Below, one piece after another: positions 15,501-23,953 of a DNA stretch of 64,000 bases; positions within the stretch are counted from its first letter, which is position 1; each line of letters opens with the position of its first letter. The stretch is taken from positions 3,038,001-3,102,000 of the forward strand of contig OY762224.2 of NCBI GenBank assembly GCA_963665265.2, given 5' to 3'. The position numbers and the translations under genes are program-made. Below the pieces are notes generated by a model. The model had not been told where the DNA came from. It saw only the letters and a list, made by a program, of their open reading frames with translations, and did not search any database. This stretch comes from CAXXHQ01 sp963665265 (GTDB lineage: Bacteria > Planctomycetota > Planctomycetia > Pirellulales > Thermoguttaceae).

Positions 15501-17815
15501 CCGCCGTCTGTAATATTCAACGATCCCGAACCATAATAACCGACGTAGAGAGCGTCCTTAATCATCCATTTCGAGCCGGGTTCTGAGACGTTGACAGAGC
15601 CGACCGAACCGCTATTGTAACCAACGTAGCCTGCAGTATTCCCGACGGAGCCGCCGCTTGTAATATTCAATGATCCGACGCCGGAATAAGCGACGTAAAG
15701 ATAGCCGCTATCCTTCCATGCGGAACCGGTTCCTGAGACTGAGACCGAGCCGACCGAGCCGCGATAGTAGCCGACGTAGCCGGAAGAGGATTGCACTGCG
15801 ACGCCGTTCGAGATCGAGATTGCCCCCGTATTCACTCCCAGATAGCCGTTTGCGCTAGGGCTGCTCGCCAAATCTAAATTAATCGTTATGCCGGAGACGT
15901 TGAGAGATTGAACGAGACTTGCCGTCGAGTCGAGCGTCAAATTTAAATCGTAAACGAATCCTCGAGTATTAATAACGCCTGTTCCGCTCACTTCGGTTGA
16001 GGACGCGAAAAACGTACCGGTTGAAAGCGTTCCGCCGTTCATGGTGAGTTTCCCGGCGGTTCCGACAATAGTCGTTCCCGACACGGAAACAAAACCGCCG
16101 TCGGCGATGCTAAGCGTTCCGGCGCCGGCATTACCGATGTAGAGATCACTGCTATTCGTCCATGTAGAGCCGGATCCGGAGACGGAGACCGCGCCGGAGG
16201 AGCCGTCTTGGTAGCCGACGATGCCATCTAAATTTCTGACGGAGCCGCCGCTCGTAATATTGAGAGCGCCCGTACCATAATACCCGACGTAGAGTTTGTA
16301 AGCGGTAGTCCATCTCGATCCAGTTCCGGTAATTTCGACCGTACCGACCGCCCCGCTGTTATAACCGACGCAAGCGTAAGCGTACCCATTACTGACAACC
16401 CCGCCGGAAGTAACGTTCAGGCTTCCTGTGCCGGAATAACCAACGTAGAGCGAACCTCGATTCGTCCATTGGGAACCTGTTCCTGAAACAGTAACTGCGC
16501 CGATCGAGCCGCTATTGTAGCCAACGTATCCGTGTCCATTTCCGACGGAACCGCCGGAGGTAATATTGAGCGAACCGGCTCCGGAATTACCGACGTAAAG
16601 ATAACTTTTATTCTTCCATTGCGATCCGGTTCCGGAAACGGTAACTGAGCCGACCGAACCGCTATAGTAGCCGACGTATCCGGACGACGATTGCACCGCG
16701 ACGCCGTTCGCAATCGAAATCGATCCCGTATTCACTCCCAAGTAGCCGTTTGAGCTGGGATTGCTTGCCAAATCCAGATTGATGGTTAGGCCAGGGGCAG
16801 CGAGGGATTGAACGAGACTTGCCGTTGAGTCGAGAGTTAAGTTCAGATCGTAAACGAGTCCTCGGGCGTTAATGACGCCGGTTCCGCTCACTAGTTTTGC
16901 GGACGCACAAAACGAACCGGTCGAAAGCGTTCCGCCGCTCATGGTAAGTTTGCCAACGGTATCGAGAATAGTCTCTCCCGAAACGGAAACCGAACCTCCG
17001 TCAGCGATGCAGAGCGATCCCATGCCGGCCTCGCCAAGCGAGAGATATCCGTTAATCGTCCACTGCGAACCGGAACCGGAAACAGTGACTGTGCCGGAAG
17101 AGCCGTTTTGGTAACCGACAAAGCAGGTAGCATTTCCGACGGAACCTCCGTTCGTGATATTGAAAGATCCCGTGCCATAATATCCGACGTAGAGATTCCC
17201 GCCATTTTTCCATTGGGATCCGGTCCCCGAGACCGTGACCATGCCGACTGAGCCGCTATTATGGCCGAGGTATCCGTATATACTTCCGACGGAGCCGCCG
17301 GAGGTAACGTTCAGCGATCCCATACCAGACTCACCGACTGAGAGATAACCGCTAATCGCAAATTGGGATCCGGTTTCAGAGACGGAGACTGCGCCGGCAG
17401 AGCCGCTAGCGTAGCCGACGTATCCGTACGCATTGCCGACGAAAGCCGGATTTCCGACGGAGCCGCCTGAAGTAACGTTGAGCGTACCAGTCCCTTGATA
17501 GCCAATGGTTAGCTCGCCGCCGTTCGCCCACGTCGAACCGGTTCCGCTAATCGTCGCCGTACCCGAGGCGCCGAGGTCGTAGCCCATATAGCACATCGAG
17601 GAGGTCAGACTGCTTCCGCCGTCCACGGTGATTGAGCCGGCGGCCGAGGAACCGACATAGCCGACGGTCGTGCTAGTCCACGAGGCGGTCGAGCTTGGGC
17701 TGACGCTTCCCGTGAATGTGATGGCCGCGTGAGTTGGGTTCGGATAGATCGCGCAGCAAAAAAAGACTTCCAATAGGAAAGCGATAACTGTTGGAAGTTG
17801 TACGGTTTTTGACAT
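12536..17815 (-). CDS. Giant PEP-CTERM surface protein of tandem T5SS/PEP-CTERM-associated repeats
   Basis: This 1759-residue exported protein starts with a signal peptide (about 1-30, ending THAAI). Almost all of it is some 30 copies of a ~45-residue unit, core GYVGYNSGSVGAVTVSGTGS then WNNSGYLYVG and GSLNITSGGSVGN, the T5SS/PEP-CTERM-associated repeat, which should fold as a long beta-solenoid. Three longer interruptions (with LDLASxPSxNGYLGVNTG) break the array; two are identical over 478 bases of DNA. Near 1610-1690 are autotransporter-associated beta-strand repeats (GVLTLTGTETFTGPL). The C-terminus has VPEP, a hydrophobic helix and basic RQMAKKR, a PEP-CTERM sorting signal, so it is probably cut by an exosortase and displayed or released. 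Start ATG 17815 follows AAGGA. No exosortase lies in this window. Confidence 0.9.
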   Translation of the reverse strand: MSKTVQLPTVIAFLLEVFFCCAIYPNPTHAAITFTGSVSPSSTASWTSTTVGYVGSSAAGSITVDGGSSLTSSMCYMGYDLGASGTATISGTGSTWANGGELTIGYQGTGTLNVTSGGSVGNPAFVGNAYGYVGYASGSAGAVSVSETGSQFAISGYLSVGESGMGSLNVTSGGSVGSIYGYLGHNSGSVGMVTVSGTGSQWKNGGNLYVGYYGTGSFNITNGGSVGNATCFVGYQNGSSGTVTVSGSGSQWTINGYLSLGEAGMGSLCIADGGSVSVSGETILDTVGKLTMSGGTLSTGSFCASAKLVSGTGVINARGLVYDLNLTLDSTASLVQSLAAPGLTINLDLASNPSSNGYLGVNTGSISIANGVAVQSSSGYVGYYSGSVGSVTVSGTGSQWKNKSYLYVGNSGAGSLNITSGGSVGNGHGYVGYNSGSIGAVTVSGTGSQWTNRGSLYVGYSGTGSLNVTSGGVVSNGYAYACVGYNSGAVGTVEITGTGSRWTTAYKLYVGYYGTGALNITSGGSVRNLDGIVGYQDGSSGAVSVSGSGSTWTNSSDLYIGNAGAGTLSIADGGFVSVSGTTIVGTAGKLTMNGGTLSTGTFFASSTEVSGTGVINTRGFVYDLNLTLDSTASLVQSLNVSGITINLDLASSPSANGYLGVNTGAISISNGVAVQSSSGYVGYYRGSVGSVSVSGTGSAWKDSGYLYVAYSGVGSLNITSGGSVGNTAGYVGYNSGSVGSVNVSEPGSKWMIKDALYVGYYGSGSLNITDGGSVGCPSGFVGYNSGSVGSVTVSGTGSQWKNSMYLYVGRCGTGILNITNGGSVGNYICYIGSASGSVGAVSVAGTGSRWNNSGALPVGFSGAGSLNITSGGSVGNLYGYVGYNSGSVGAATVSGTGSQWNNNGYLYVGYYGTGALNITNGGSVGNLDGVVCYQDGSSGTVSVSGSGSVWTNSGGLSVGNAGAGTLSIADGGFVSVSGTTIVGTAGKLTMNGGTLSTGTFFASSTEVSGTGVINTRGFVYDLNLTLDSTASLVQSLNVSGITINLDLASSPSANGYLGVNTGAISISNGVAVQSSSGYVGYYRGSVGSVSVSGTGSAWKDSGYLYVAYSGVGSLNITSGGSVGSYSGYVGYNSGSVGTVSVSGTGSKWENRQSLYVGLSGRGTLNITSGGSVGNTSGYVGYNSGSIGAVNVSGTGSKWNSANNLYVGSSGVGTLNVTNGGFVENSYGSIGNESGSFGTVNVSGTGSQWNNSGVLYVGLSGMGRLNITNGGSVGNSYYGYACVGYDSGSAGEVTVSGYGSRWANIGDSSVYYYSGYLYVGYYGTGSLNVTSGGFVSNSNGNVGFYSGSVGTVTVTGNGSQWNNSGDLSVGNSGGGTLSITCGGSVENAYGYVGYNSGSVGAVSVTGTGSQWNNNGSLYVGYSGMGSLEVTSGGFVENSYKCAYIGYSGGAVGAVTISGTGSKWGNAYNLYVGYYGEGTLNIISGGSVENSEGYVSEWNGSSGTVTVSGNGSTWANRSVLYVGGYGEGTLNIADDGVVSANSVAIGTAGVVHLTGGALVTSSLTGAAGNSIFNFGGGILKLTAAATVALPMTLTGTNGNANVDTNGYAVTLSGSLSGVGGMTKLGSGVLTLTGTETFTGPLNVKAGTLVLSSTEKNPSSLDAETAAGSTLSVAGGTHTLDAITGSGTTIVSGSAVLTVACLVQDSLVLGGSGAIESAAVIEEPTMASEFTTQAVPEPTGLAFLLLLCGVSVATIRQMAKKR
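14466..14943 (-). repeat. 478-bp perfect in-frame duplication, copy A
   Basis: By eye this segment matches 15660-16137 base for base, at an offset of 1194 bases (398 codons), so the frame is kept. It covers one interruption block of the repeat protein plus part of the next repeats. Flanks diverge at once on both sides. Confidence 0.85.
15660..16137 (-). repeat. 478-bp perfect in-frame duplication, copy B
   Basis: This is the partner of 14466-14943. A third, clearly diverged version of the same block lies around 16670-17000, so the exact pair points to recent duplication or gene conversion rather than old repetition. Confidence 0.85.
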
Positions 17816-18426
17816 AACGGAGAGTCCTTAAAGCGACTGGCGAAAGGGAAAGCCGGGGAGATTTTTCGCGAATGCGATGTATCGAGCGGTTGAGTCGTTC
17901 ACCGAGAAGCGGTTCTATTTTATCGCGGGCTTTGCGCCCTAACAATCAACTTGGCTGTTCCGTCGCCCATTTTTAGGGGGGGCGGTAACGGAACGCCGCA
18001 CATCTTCGGTCTTCCCTCACGTTGGATGCAACTACTGATGATCGAAATCAAGCCGAGGATGGCGAATGAACTGAATTGGTCTATTAGCGCCGAACCTTTT
18101 CGACAAAATTTATCTCCAAGCAGCTATTGATTTTTAAAGCGGACGGCGAGCATTTATAACGTTACTGAACCGCCATACGGAGGGGTGTGTGGAAAATATC
18201 CCCCGGCTTGGTATGATATAGGTTTCGCGGAATAGCCCTCGACGGAATCGGGGGGATTCTCGAGAAGAGCACGGGCTGGCAAGCAGCCCGTGGCACCCGC
18301 GCCTGCGGCGGGAGCGCCTACCTAAGATTTGCCCGCCAAGATTTTCACCGAGATTCATGGTTTGCGGCGCGTGCAAGCGCGCCACCTACGATATTTCTAT
18401 TTCTCACAATTACCCCGAAGGTCGTT
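17816..18426. other. Intergenic region between the repeat-protein gene and hisI
   Basis: These 611 bases contain no gene. They hold the promoters of two divergent genes and two palindromes: CACGGGCTG (18270-18278) pairing with CAGCCCGTG (18284-18292), and GGCGCG/CGCGCC at 18366-18383 followed by ACCTACG. The second belongs to the dispersed CCTAC-ending family and ends about 40 bases before the hisI start. No T-tracts follow either hairpin. Confidence 0.55.
18366..18390. repeat. REP-like palindrome upstream of hisI
   Basis: GGCGCG and CGCGCC form a 6-bp stem around TGCAAG, followed by ACCTACG. It is a member of the CCTAC-ending intergenic palindrome family also seen at 2780-2802 and 3519-3546. 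Confidence 0.6.
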
Positions 18427-18822
18427 ATGAGTTCCTCCGCAGAAAACGGACCCGATTTTTCGCGTTGCGACGGATTGCTGCCCGCTATCGCTCAAGATTA
18501 CAAGACCGGCGAAGTGCTGATGCAGGCGTATATGAACGCCGAGAGCTACGCCGAGACCGTGGCGACGGGGCGAGCCGTCTATTTCAGCCGTAGCCGCCAA
18601 AAATTGTGGCGCAAAGGCGAAGAGAGCGGCAACGTGCAAACAGTTAAAGCGATTTACGTCGATTGCGACCGCGACACGATCCTGTTGAAGGTCGATCAAA
18701 TCGGGGGCGCCGCTTGCCACGAAGGCTATAAGAGCTGCTTCTTCCGTGAGGTCACGCCCGAGGGCCTAAAGGTCATCGGCGAACGGGTTTTCGATCCGGA
18801 AAAAGTGTACGGAAAGAAGTAG
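18427..18822 (+). CDS. hisI: Phosphoribosyl-AMP cyclohydrolase HisI
   Basis: This 131-residue cytoplasmic enzyme opens the purine ring of phosphoribosyl-AMP in step three of histidine synthesis. The family core is clear: FSRSRQKLWRKGEESGN, then YVDCDRDTILLKVDQ, then ACHEGYKSCFF. The cysteines in these last two motifs bind zinc, and the DCDRD aspartates bind Mg2+. It is the stand-alone HisI without the HisE pyrophosphatase half. ATG 18427 follows GAAGG. hisG lies 150 bases downstream on the same strand, so the two may be co-transcribed; the rest of the pathway is elsewhere. Confidence 0.95.
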   Translation: MSSSAENGPDFSRCDGLLPAIAQDYKTGEVLMQAYMNAESYAETVATGRAVYFSRSRQKLWRKGEESGNVQTVKAIYVDCDRDTILLKVDQIGGAACHEGYKSCFFREVTPEGLKVIGERVFDPEKVYGKK

Positions 18823-18973
18823 AAGAAGGATGAAGGCGAACGGCTAACAGAACCGCGATAGTCGTTAGTTGCGACAAACGGCGTTCGCAAAGTTTTAGCT
18901 GGAATCGCTTCACCGAGAAGGCGCAAAGACACTAAGTTTTCAGATAATATCAGAGACGAAGAGAGACAAGCCC

Positions 18974-19849
18974 ATGGGCAACGTATTGAAACTCGGCATT
19001 CCGGCCGGCAGTTTACAAGAGGCGACCGGCGAATTGTTCCGCCGCGCCGGCTATAAGATCACGTTTAGCTCGCGCAGCTATTACCCGACGATCGACGACG
19101 ACGAGATTGAATGCTTGTTGATTCGCGCTCAGGAGATGGCCCGCTACGTCGAAGACGGCGTTTTGGACGCCGGATTGACGGGCTACGACTGGATCATGGA
19201 GAACGGTTCGGACGTTCATGAAGTGGCCGAGTTGATCTTCTCGAAGGTGAGCCGTCGGCCGGTGCGTTGGGTTCTTTGCGTTCCGGAAAGCTCGCCGGTT
19301 AAAACGGTGAAGGATTTGGAAGGCAAGCGGATCGCCACGGAAGCGGTCGGCATGACGCAGCGTTACTTGGCCAAGCACGGCGTTAAGGCGAAAGTCGAAT
19401 TTAGCTGGGGTGCGACCGAGGTGAAGCCGCCGCGTTTGGCTGACGCCATCGTCGAAGTGACCGAGACCGGCAGTTCAATTCGCGCGAATAATCTACGCAT
19501 TCTCGACGAGGTTTTGACGAGCACGACGCGTTTCATTGCCAATCGCGCGGCCTACGCCGATTCGTGGAAGAAACAAAAGATCGACGACGTCGTTCTTATG
19601 CTCCAAGGCGCGATGGCCGCCGAGGGAAAAGTCGGTCTGATGATGAACGTGCCGAAGGATCAATTGAAAGGCGTTTTGACGCTTCTTCCGGCGTTGCAAA
19701 ATCCGACCGTGTCGAACTTGGCCAGCGACGAATGGGTGGACGTCAACACGATCGTCAACGAGTCGGTCGTTCGTCAAATCATACCGCGATTGAAGGCGGC
19801 CGGAGCACGCGGAATCGTCGAGTATCCGCTAAATAAAGTGATTGATTAA
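18974..19849 (+). CDS. hisG: ATP phosphoribosyltransferase HisG, long form
   Basis: This 291-residue enzyme joins ATP and PRPP, the first and feedback-controlled step of histidine synthesis. The catalytic part (about 1-210) shows LKLGIPAGSL, DAGLTGYDW and the PRPP loop EVTETGSSIRANNLR. A C-terminal ~75-residue ACT-like domain (VGLMMNVPKDQL to VEYPLNKV) identifies the long, hexameric form that binds histidine itself and needs no HisZ. ATG 18974 is preceded by a GAGAG site. It is followed after 55 bases by a RidA protein, which fits amino-acid metabolism. Confidence 0.95.
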   Translation: MGNVLKLGIPAGSLQEATGELFRRAGYKITFSSRSYYPTIDDDEIECLLIRAQEMARYVEDGVLDAGLTGYDWIMENGSDVHEVAELIFSKVSRRPVRWVLCVPESSPVKTVKDLEGKRIATEAVGMTQRYLAKHGVKAKVEFSWGATEVKPPRLADAIVEVTETGSSIRANNLRILDEVLTSTTRFIANRAAYADSWKKQKIDDVVLMLQGAMAAEGKVGLMMNVPKDQLKGVLTLLPALQNPTVSNLASDEWVDVNTIVNESVVRQIIPRLKAAGARGIVEYPLNKVID

Positions 19850-19904
19850 GCCAGGGAATAGGTTTCGGGGAGAGGGATCAAGGTTTTCAACAAGGGAGAG
19901 CGTC

Positions 19905-20381
19905 ATGTCGGCCGACAAACGATTGAGCGAAAAACTTGCCGAGTTGGGTTTGACGATGCCTGCGGCTCCGCAGCCGAAGGGTTTTTACAAACCGCTCCTT
20001 CAACATGGCGATTTGATTTTCACGGCCGGTCATTTGCCGATCACGCCGGACGACAAGATAATCACGGGCCGGCTTGGCGAAAATCTTTCGGTTGAAGAGG
20101 GGCAACGCGCGGCGTTGTGGTCGGGCTTGGGCATTCTCGCGTCGCTCAAAGCGCATCTCGGCTCGTTGGACCGCGTGAAGCAAGTCGTGAAAATTTTCGG
20201 GCTGATTAATTCGACGCCTGACTTCACGCAGCAGCCGGCCGTCTTGAACGGGGCGAGCGAATTGATCGCCGCGGTGTTCGGTCTTGATCACGGCGTCGGA
20301 GCTCGAAGCGCGGTCGGCACGAACGTTTTGCCGCTTGGAGCGGCCGTCGAAGTCGAAGCGATCGTCGCGCTGCATCAGTAA
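19905..20381 (+). CDS. RidA/YjgF family protein
   Basis: This 158-residue cytoplasmic protein belongs to the trimeric YjgF/YER057c/UK114 family. The best-known members hydrolyse reactive enamines and imines released by PLP enzymes. The strand LIFTAGHLPITP and the C-terminal GARSAVGTNVLPLGAAVEVE, with the conserved arginine that holds the substrate carboxylate, are present. It is longer than RidA itself (~130), matching a variant subgroup whose activity is less certain. The ATG at 19905 is chosen because AAGGGAG lies seven bases upstream; an earlier ATG in frame overlaps hisG and lacks a site. Confidence 0.88.
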   Translation: MSADKRLSEKLAELGLTMPAAPQPKGFYKPLLQHGDLIFTAGHLPITPDDKIITGRLGENLSVEEGQRAALWSGLGILASLKAHLGSLDRVKQVVKIFGLINSTPDFTQQPAVLNGASELIAAVFGLDHGVGARSAVGTNVLPLGAAVEVEAIVALHQ

Positions 20382-20534
20382 GAGGAAGCAAGCAGCACTC
20401 AGCGGTTAGCAATCAGCGAGGGCAGCGTTTCGTAAAGAGCGCTTTGTAAGGAACGGCCTCTGTGCCGTTCGGAAGGCTGCGGGACATCGCGGAGGGCGGT
20501 TTTCCGGAGGATGCGATTTCTCTGAGGCGTTACG

Positions 20535-20789
20535 TTAGTTTCCGGCCACGCGTTTGGGAATGGTGAACGAGTAGAGGCAGACGACGGCGCCGGAGGCCAT
20601 CATGCTCCACGGAGCCCAGGCGGGCGGCGAGATGACTTTCTGCGGGCCGAGCGAAGCGGCGGCGTCGAAAATACTTACGGCCGAGTCGGCCGATTCTCGA
20701 CTTTTCAAGACGAACTGCGCGACGCCCAGGCATTGAATGCCGATTACGATCATGAAAATTCCAATCGCTAGGAATAAGGCTCGCCACAT
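20535..20789 (-). CDS. Small two-helix membrane protein, conserved type of unknown function
   Basis: This 84-residue protein begins with a hydrophobic helix (about 3-27: ALFLAIGIFMIVIGIQCLGV) and has a second near 62-76 (WSMMASGAVVCLYSF). The loop between is polar with a Ser/Ala-rich part. I recognise no catalytic motif; the shape is of a small inner-membrane protein. GAGGTG lies four bases before the ATG at 20789, which supports translation. It is isolated and divergent from the regulator gene at 21488. Function is unknown. Confidence 0.7.
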   Translation of the reverse strand: MWRALFLAIGIFMIVIGIQCLGVAQFVLKSRESADSAVSIFDAAASLGPQKVISPPAWAPWSMMASGAVVCLYSFTIPKRVAGN

Positions 20790-21487
20790 AATTCACCTCG
20801 GGCTTGTCACCGCATTAGCGCGGAAATCTCGAACTACCGCTTATCTTAAAAATCGGTCGCAAAAACGCGTCGACTACAAGCGGTCGGGCAATCGACGTTC
20901 CATAGCGATAATTCCGATTCGAGCGTCCAGGTGAGAATACCCCGGAGCGTTTTTTGGGCGTACGGCGGGGCAAGAATCATGCGCAACGTACGTTTTGCGC
21001 GGAGTATACAGGCGTCGAAGTTCCCGCAGACGGCGAAAACGGAATTTTCCGCCTATTTTCCATGCGGCGATCCCGGGGACTTGGGTCGATGAAGAAAATA
21101 AGCGTCTGAAGAGCAATGCCCCTGTCTGAGACGCCGAATTGAGGGAAAACCTCGTCGATTATTTGGTAAAAGGATAAACGACGTCGGCATGATTCAGCGG
21201 AGAGGAGAGCTTTATTTCCGGTTGCAATGGGAAGTTGAGGGAGTTTTCTCGGTCAGCGTCAAAAAATGTCGGAAATTGAGCTCAATAATCCTGTTGTTCG
21301 CCATGATCATTTCCCCTATAATGTGTTAGTCGCAATATGTTCGTTTGCGGTTGTTTTGACTGCGAATAATGAGCAGGATGCGGCAAGAATCCTGTGCATT
21401 TCGTGATTAGGCTTACATCGAAGGATTTTGCGGCGGCGGTTCGGAAATTGGAATCGTCCCGCGGTATTTCGTAGGATTACAGCGAGC
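20790..21487. other. Long intergenic region upstream of the PAS/GAF/receiver gene
   Basis: Nearly 700 bases without a convincing gene. Short frames here look like noise. A GCGCAA/TTGCGC dyad lies near 20980-21000. The clearest signal is the promoter at 21294-21322 listed separately, which would give a leader of about 160 bases for the regulator gene. Confidence 0.5.
21294..21322 (+). promoter_or_regulatory. Candidate sigma-70 promoter
   Basis: TTGTTC at 21294-21299 and a perfect TATAAT at 21317-21322 are separated by exactly 17 bases. It points towards the regulator gene. The -35 box matches the consensus at only three or four positions, so confidence is moderate. Confidence 0.5.
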
Positions 21488-23206
21488 TTGTCAACGAAAC
21501 CGAAAATTTTGATCGTTTGCGACTCTCGAGAGAACGCTGAACGTTCGCTCGGCGAGTCTCTGGCCTCCCATGAGGTAGTCATCGCGCAAAATCCGATTCG
21601 CGCGCTGGCCATTCTGAATCGGGAGCAATTCGACGGCATCTACATCTCGTCGGAATTTTTACAAGAGACGCTCGATATGGGGCGTCTTTTGCAAAACGAG
21701 CGAATTCTCGAAGGAATGCCCGACGGCTTGGTTTTGCTCGATTCGGACAATTTAATCATTTGGCACAACGAGCGTTTAAGCGAGTGGAGCCGCCGCGAGA
21801 GCGTGGTGAGCGAGAATTTTTATACGGCGCTCGGCAGCCCGGAAATATTAGGCCCCGATTTCTGTCCGTTCCATACGGCATTGGCCACTGGGCAACCGAC
21901 CAACTCGACTTTGCGCAGCGGCGAGAGTCGCTATTACCAGGTTCATGCGGCGCCTGTTCGGGAAATCAAAGGTCCGTCGAAGCACCTCATCGTCACGATA
22001 CGCGAAGTGACGCACGAGGTTCATCAACAGCAGAAGCTTGCCGCCATTCATCAGGCGGGCATGGAGCTTGCGGACCTTACGCCCGACGAGTTATTGCAGA
22101 TGGCGGTGGAAGATCGCATCGAACTTCTTAAAGCGAACATTCTGCACTTTACTCGCGACTTGCTGCATTTCGACGTGGTAGAAATTCGCCTGCTCGATCC
22201 GAAAACGAACAAATTGGAGCCGCTTTTGGCCGTGGGGATGGAGCCGGAGGCCGCGAGTCGTTTGCTTTACGCCCAACCGCAAAACAACGGCGTGACCGGT
22301 TTCGTCGCGGCGACGGGCAAGAGCTATCTTTGCGAAGATACGACGGAGGATCCGCTCTATTTGGAGGGCGCGCGCGGGGCGAAAAGCTCTCTAACCGTTC
22401 CCTTGGTTTTACACGACGAAGTGATCGGCACGTTCAACGTCGAGAGCCCGGAGCCGAGGGCATTCTCCGAAGGCGATTTACAATTTTTGGAAATTTTTAG
22501 CCGCGACGTGGCCGTCGCATTGAATACCCTTGAGCTGCTTGCGGCCGAAAAGGTGAGCGCCGCAGCCGAGAGCGTCGAGGCGATTCACAGCGCGGTCGCT
22601 TTGCCGGTCGACGAAATTCTGAACGACGCCGTGAACGTGATGGAGCGGTATATCGGCCACGAGCCGGAGGTGGTCGAACGGTTACAGCGGATATTGCGTA
22701 ACGCGCGCGACATCAAGCAAGTGATTCAAAAAGTCGGCCAAAAAATGGCTCCGACGCAAGCGCATCCGCAACTTACGCAAGTCGACGAGCGCGAGCGGTT
22801 GCGCGGTCGACGAATTCTCGTGGTCGACGAGGATGAAAATGTTCGGACGGCAGCGCACGGACTTTTGGAGCGATACGGTTGCGTGATTGAGACCGCCCAT
22901 GACGGCGCCGAAGCGTTGTGCATGGTTCGCACTTTAGTTGACGGAGACTATGACGTCGTCATCTCCGACATCAAGCTTCCGGACATGTCGGGCTACGAAT
23001 TCATGATGAAGCTGAAGGAATTGCTCGATCCGTTGCCGTTTATTTTGATGACGGGCTTCGGCTACGATCCGGGGCATACGATCGTCAAAGCTCGGCAAGC
23101 AGGTTTAAAGGCCGTTCTATACAAACCGTTCCGTCTTGATCAACTCTTAACGAACATTGAATTGATTCTCAACGCTCAACCGGCGAACGCGCCTTGCGAA
23201 GGCTAA
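21488..23206 (+). CDS. PAS/GAF sensor with C-terminal receiver domain and no kinase domain
   Basis: This ~572-residue cytoplasmic signalling protein starts with a receiver-like domain lacking acidic residues (KPKILIVCDS; the usual phospho-Asp strand reads GIYISSEF). A PAS domain follows (about 75-180: LEGMPDGLVLLDSDNLIIWHNE), then GAF (about 225-360), a short helical region resembling a decayed dimerisation domain, and an intact receiver (RRILVVDEDENVR, phospho-acceptor D494 in ISDIKLPDMSG, lysine in LYKPF). No HATPase domain is seen, so a separate kinase must phosphorylate it. Start is uncertain: TTG 21488 leads straight into the first domain, but TTG 21428 after GAAGGA adds 20 Arg-rich residues. 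Output is unknown. Confidence 0.85.
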   Translation: MSTKPKILIVCDSRENAERSLGESLASHEVVIAQNPIRALAILNREQFDGIYISSEFLQETLDMGRLLQNERILEGMPDGLVLLDSDNLIIWHNERLSEWSRRESVVSENFYTALGSPEILGPDFCPFHTALATGQPTNSTLRSGESRYYQVHAAPVREIKGPSKHLIVTIREVTHEVHQQQKLAAIHQAGMELADLTPDELLQMAVEDRIELLKANILHFTRDLLHFDVVEIRLLDPKTNKLEPLLAVGMEPEAASRLLYAQPQNNGVTGFVAATGKSYLCEDTTEDPLYLEGARGAKSSLTVPLVLHDEVIGTFNVESPEPRAFSEGDLQFLEIFSRDVAVALNTLELLAAEKVSAAAESVEAIHSAVALPVDEILNDAVNVMERYIGHEPEVVERLQRILRNARDIKQVIQKVGQKMAPTQAHPQLTQVDERERLRGRRILVVDEDENVRTAAHGLLERYGCVIETAHDGAEALCMVRTLVDGDYDVVISDIKLPDMSGYEFMMKLKELLDPLPFILMTGFGYDPGHTIVKARQAGLKAVLYKPFRLDQLLTNIELILNAQPANAPCEG

Positions 23207-23210
23207 AAGA

Positions 23211-23257
23211 AAAACGACGATCACGACGCAATTACCGCGCGGCGATCGTCGTTTTTT
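23211..23257. terminator. Bidirectional terminator between convergent genes
   Basis: AAAACGACGATC (23211-23222) pairs exactly with GATCGTCGTTTT (23244-23255), followed by more T residues; the A-run on the left serves the opposite strand. It sits between the stops of the regulator and the carbonic anhydrase, so it probably ends both transcripts. Confidence 0.85.
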
Positions 23258-23281
23258 ATTTAGCGACTATTCAAACGAGAA

Positions 23282-23953
23282 CTATTTATCGTCGAGCCAT
23301 TCGACTTTTCCGGAATCCAGATGGTAGAGGGCCGGAACGACTTTGACTTTATTCTCTTCAATAAGTTTTTTAATGACGGGGCTTTTTGTTTCCACGATCT
23401 CGGCTTGTTTTAACAGATTGTTGCGCACGGCAGTCGCTTGAGCGGCGTCTTTTTCGTTGGGTAGATTTTGGCCGGGGCTAACTTCGCCGATTAGTTTGCC
23501 CAAATTTCCCTCCGGCTTTTCCGGGGATAGGGCGGCCGCGACTGCTCCGCATTTTTCATGGCCCAGGATGACGATTAAGGGGGTATGCAAATGCTCGGCG
23601 GCGTATTCAATCGATCCAAGCGAGTAGGTTTCCGCCACATTTCCGGCGACTCGCACGACAAAAATATCGCCCAAGCCTTGTCCGAAAATGTATTCAGGCG
23701 GAACGCGAGAATCGGCGCAAGTTAAAACGGCGGCGAAGGGATGCTGCCCTTTTGCGAGTTCTTGGCGTCGTTTGTCGCTCACGTCTTTTCCCGACGCATG
23801 GCCAGCGACGAAATGCGTGTTGCCGTCCTTTAGCATTTGCATCGCTTGATCGGCCGTGACGGCGGCAATGTCTTTTGCGGACGCGAACGCGGAAAGCGAC
23901 AGGAAAATCGTCGCTGAGGCGACGAGCGTCCAATAAAAACGAAACCGATTCAT
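23282..23953 (-). CDS. Exported beta-class carbonic anhydrase
   Basis: This 223-residue zinc enzyme interconverts CO2 and bicarbonate. The zinc ligands are C79 and D81 in LTCADSRVPPE, H132 and C135 in GHEKCGA, the standard beta-class set, and D81-R83 form the usual dyad. A signal peptide (about 1-26, ending AFASA) sends it across the membrane; many beta-class enzymes are cytoplasmic. It is transcribed alone, with a terminator shared with the upstream neighbour. A role in periplasmic inorganic carbon or pH handling is inferred. Confidence 0.93.
   Translation of the reverse strand: MNRFRFYWTLVASATIFLSLSAFASAKDIAAVTADQAMQMLKDGNTHFVAGHASGKDVSDKRRQELAKGQHPFAAVLTCADSRVPPEYIFGQGLGDIFVVRVAGNVAETYSLGSIEYAAEHLHTPLIVILGHEKCGAVAAALSPEKPEGNLGKLIGEVSPGQNLPNEKDAAQATAVRNNLLKQAEIVETKSPVIKKLIEENKVKVVPALYHLDSGKVEWLDDK

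Noticed and set aside
12536..17815. Tandem array that could be taken for a CRISPR or satellite repeat
   Set aside because: The period (~130-140 bases) is codon-phased, the units are diverged, and the frame encodes a known repeat family with signal peptide and PEP-CTERM tail.
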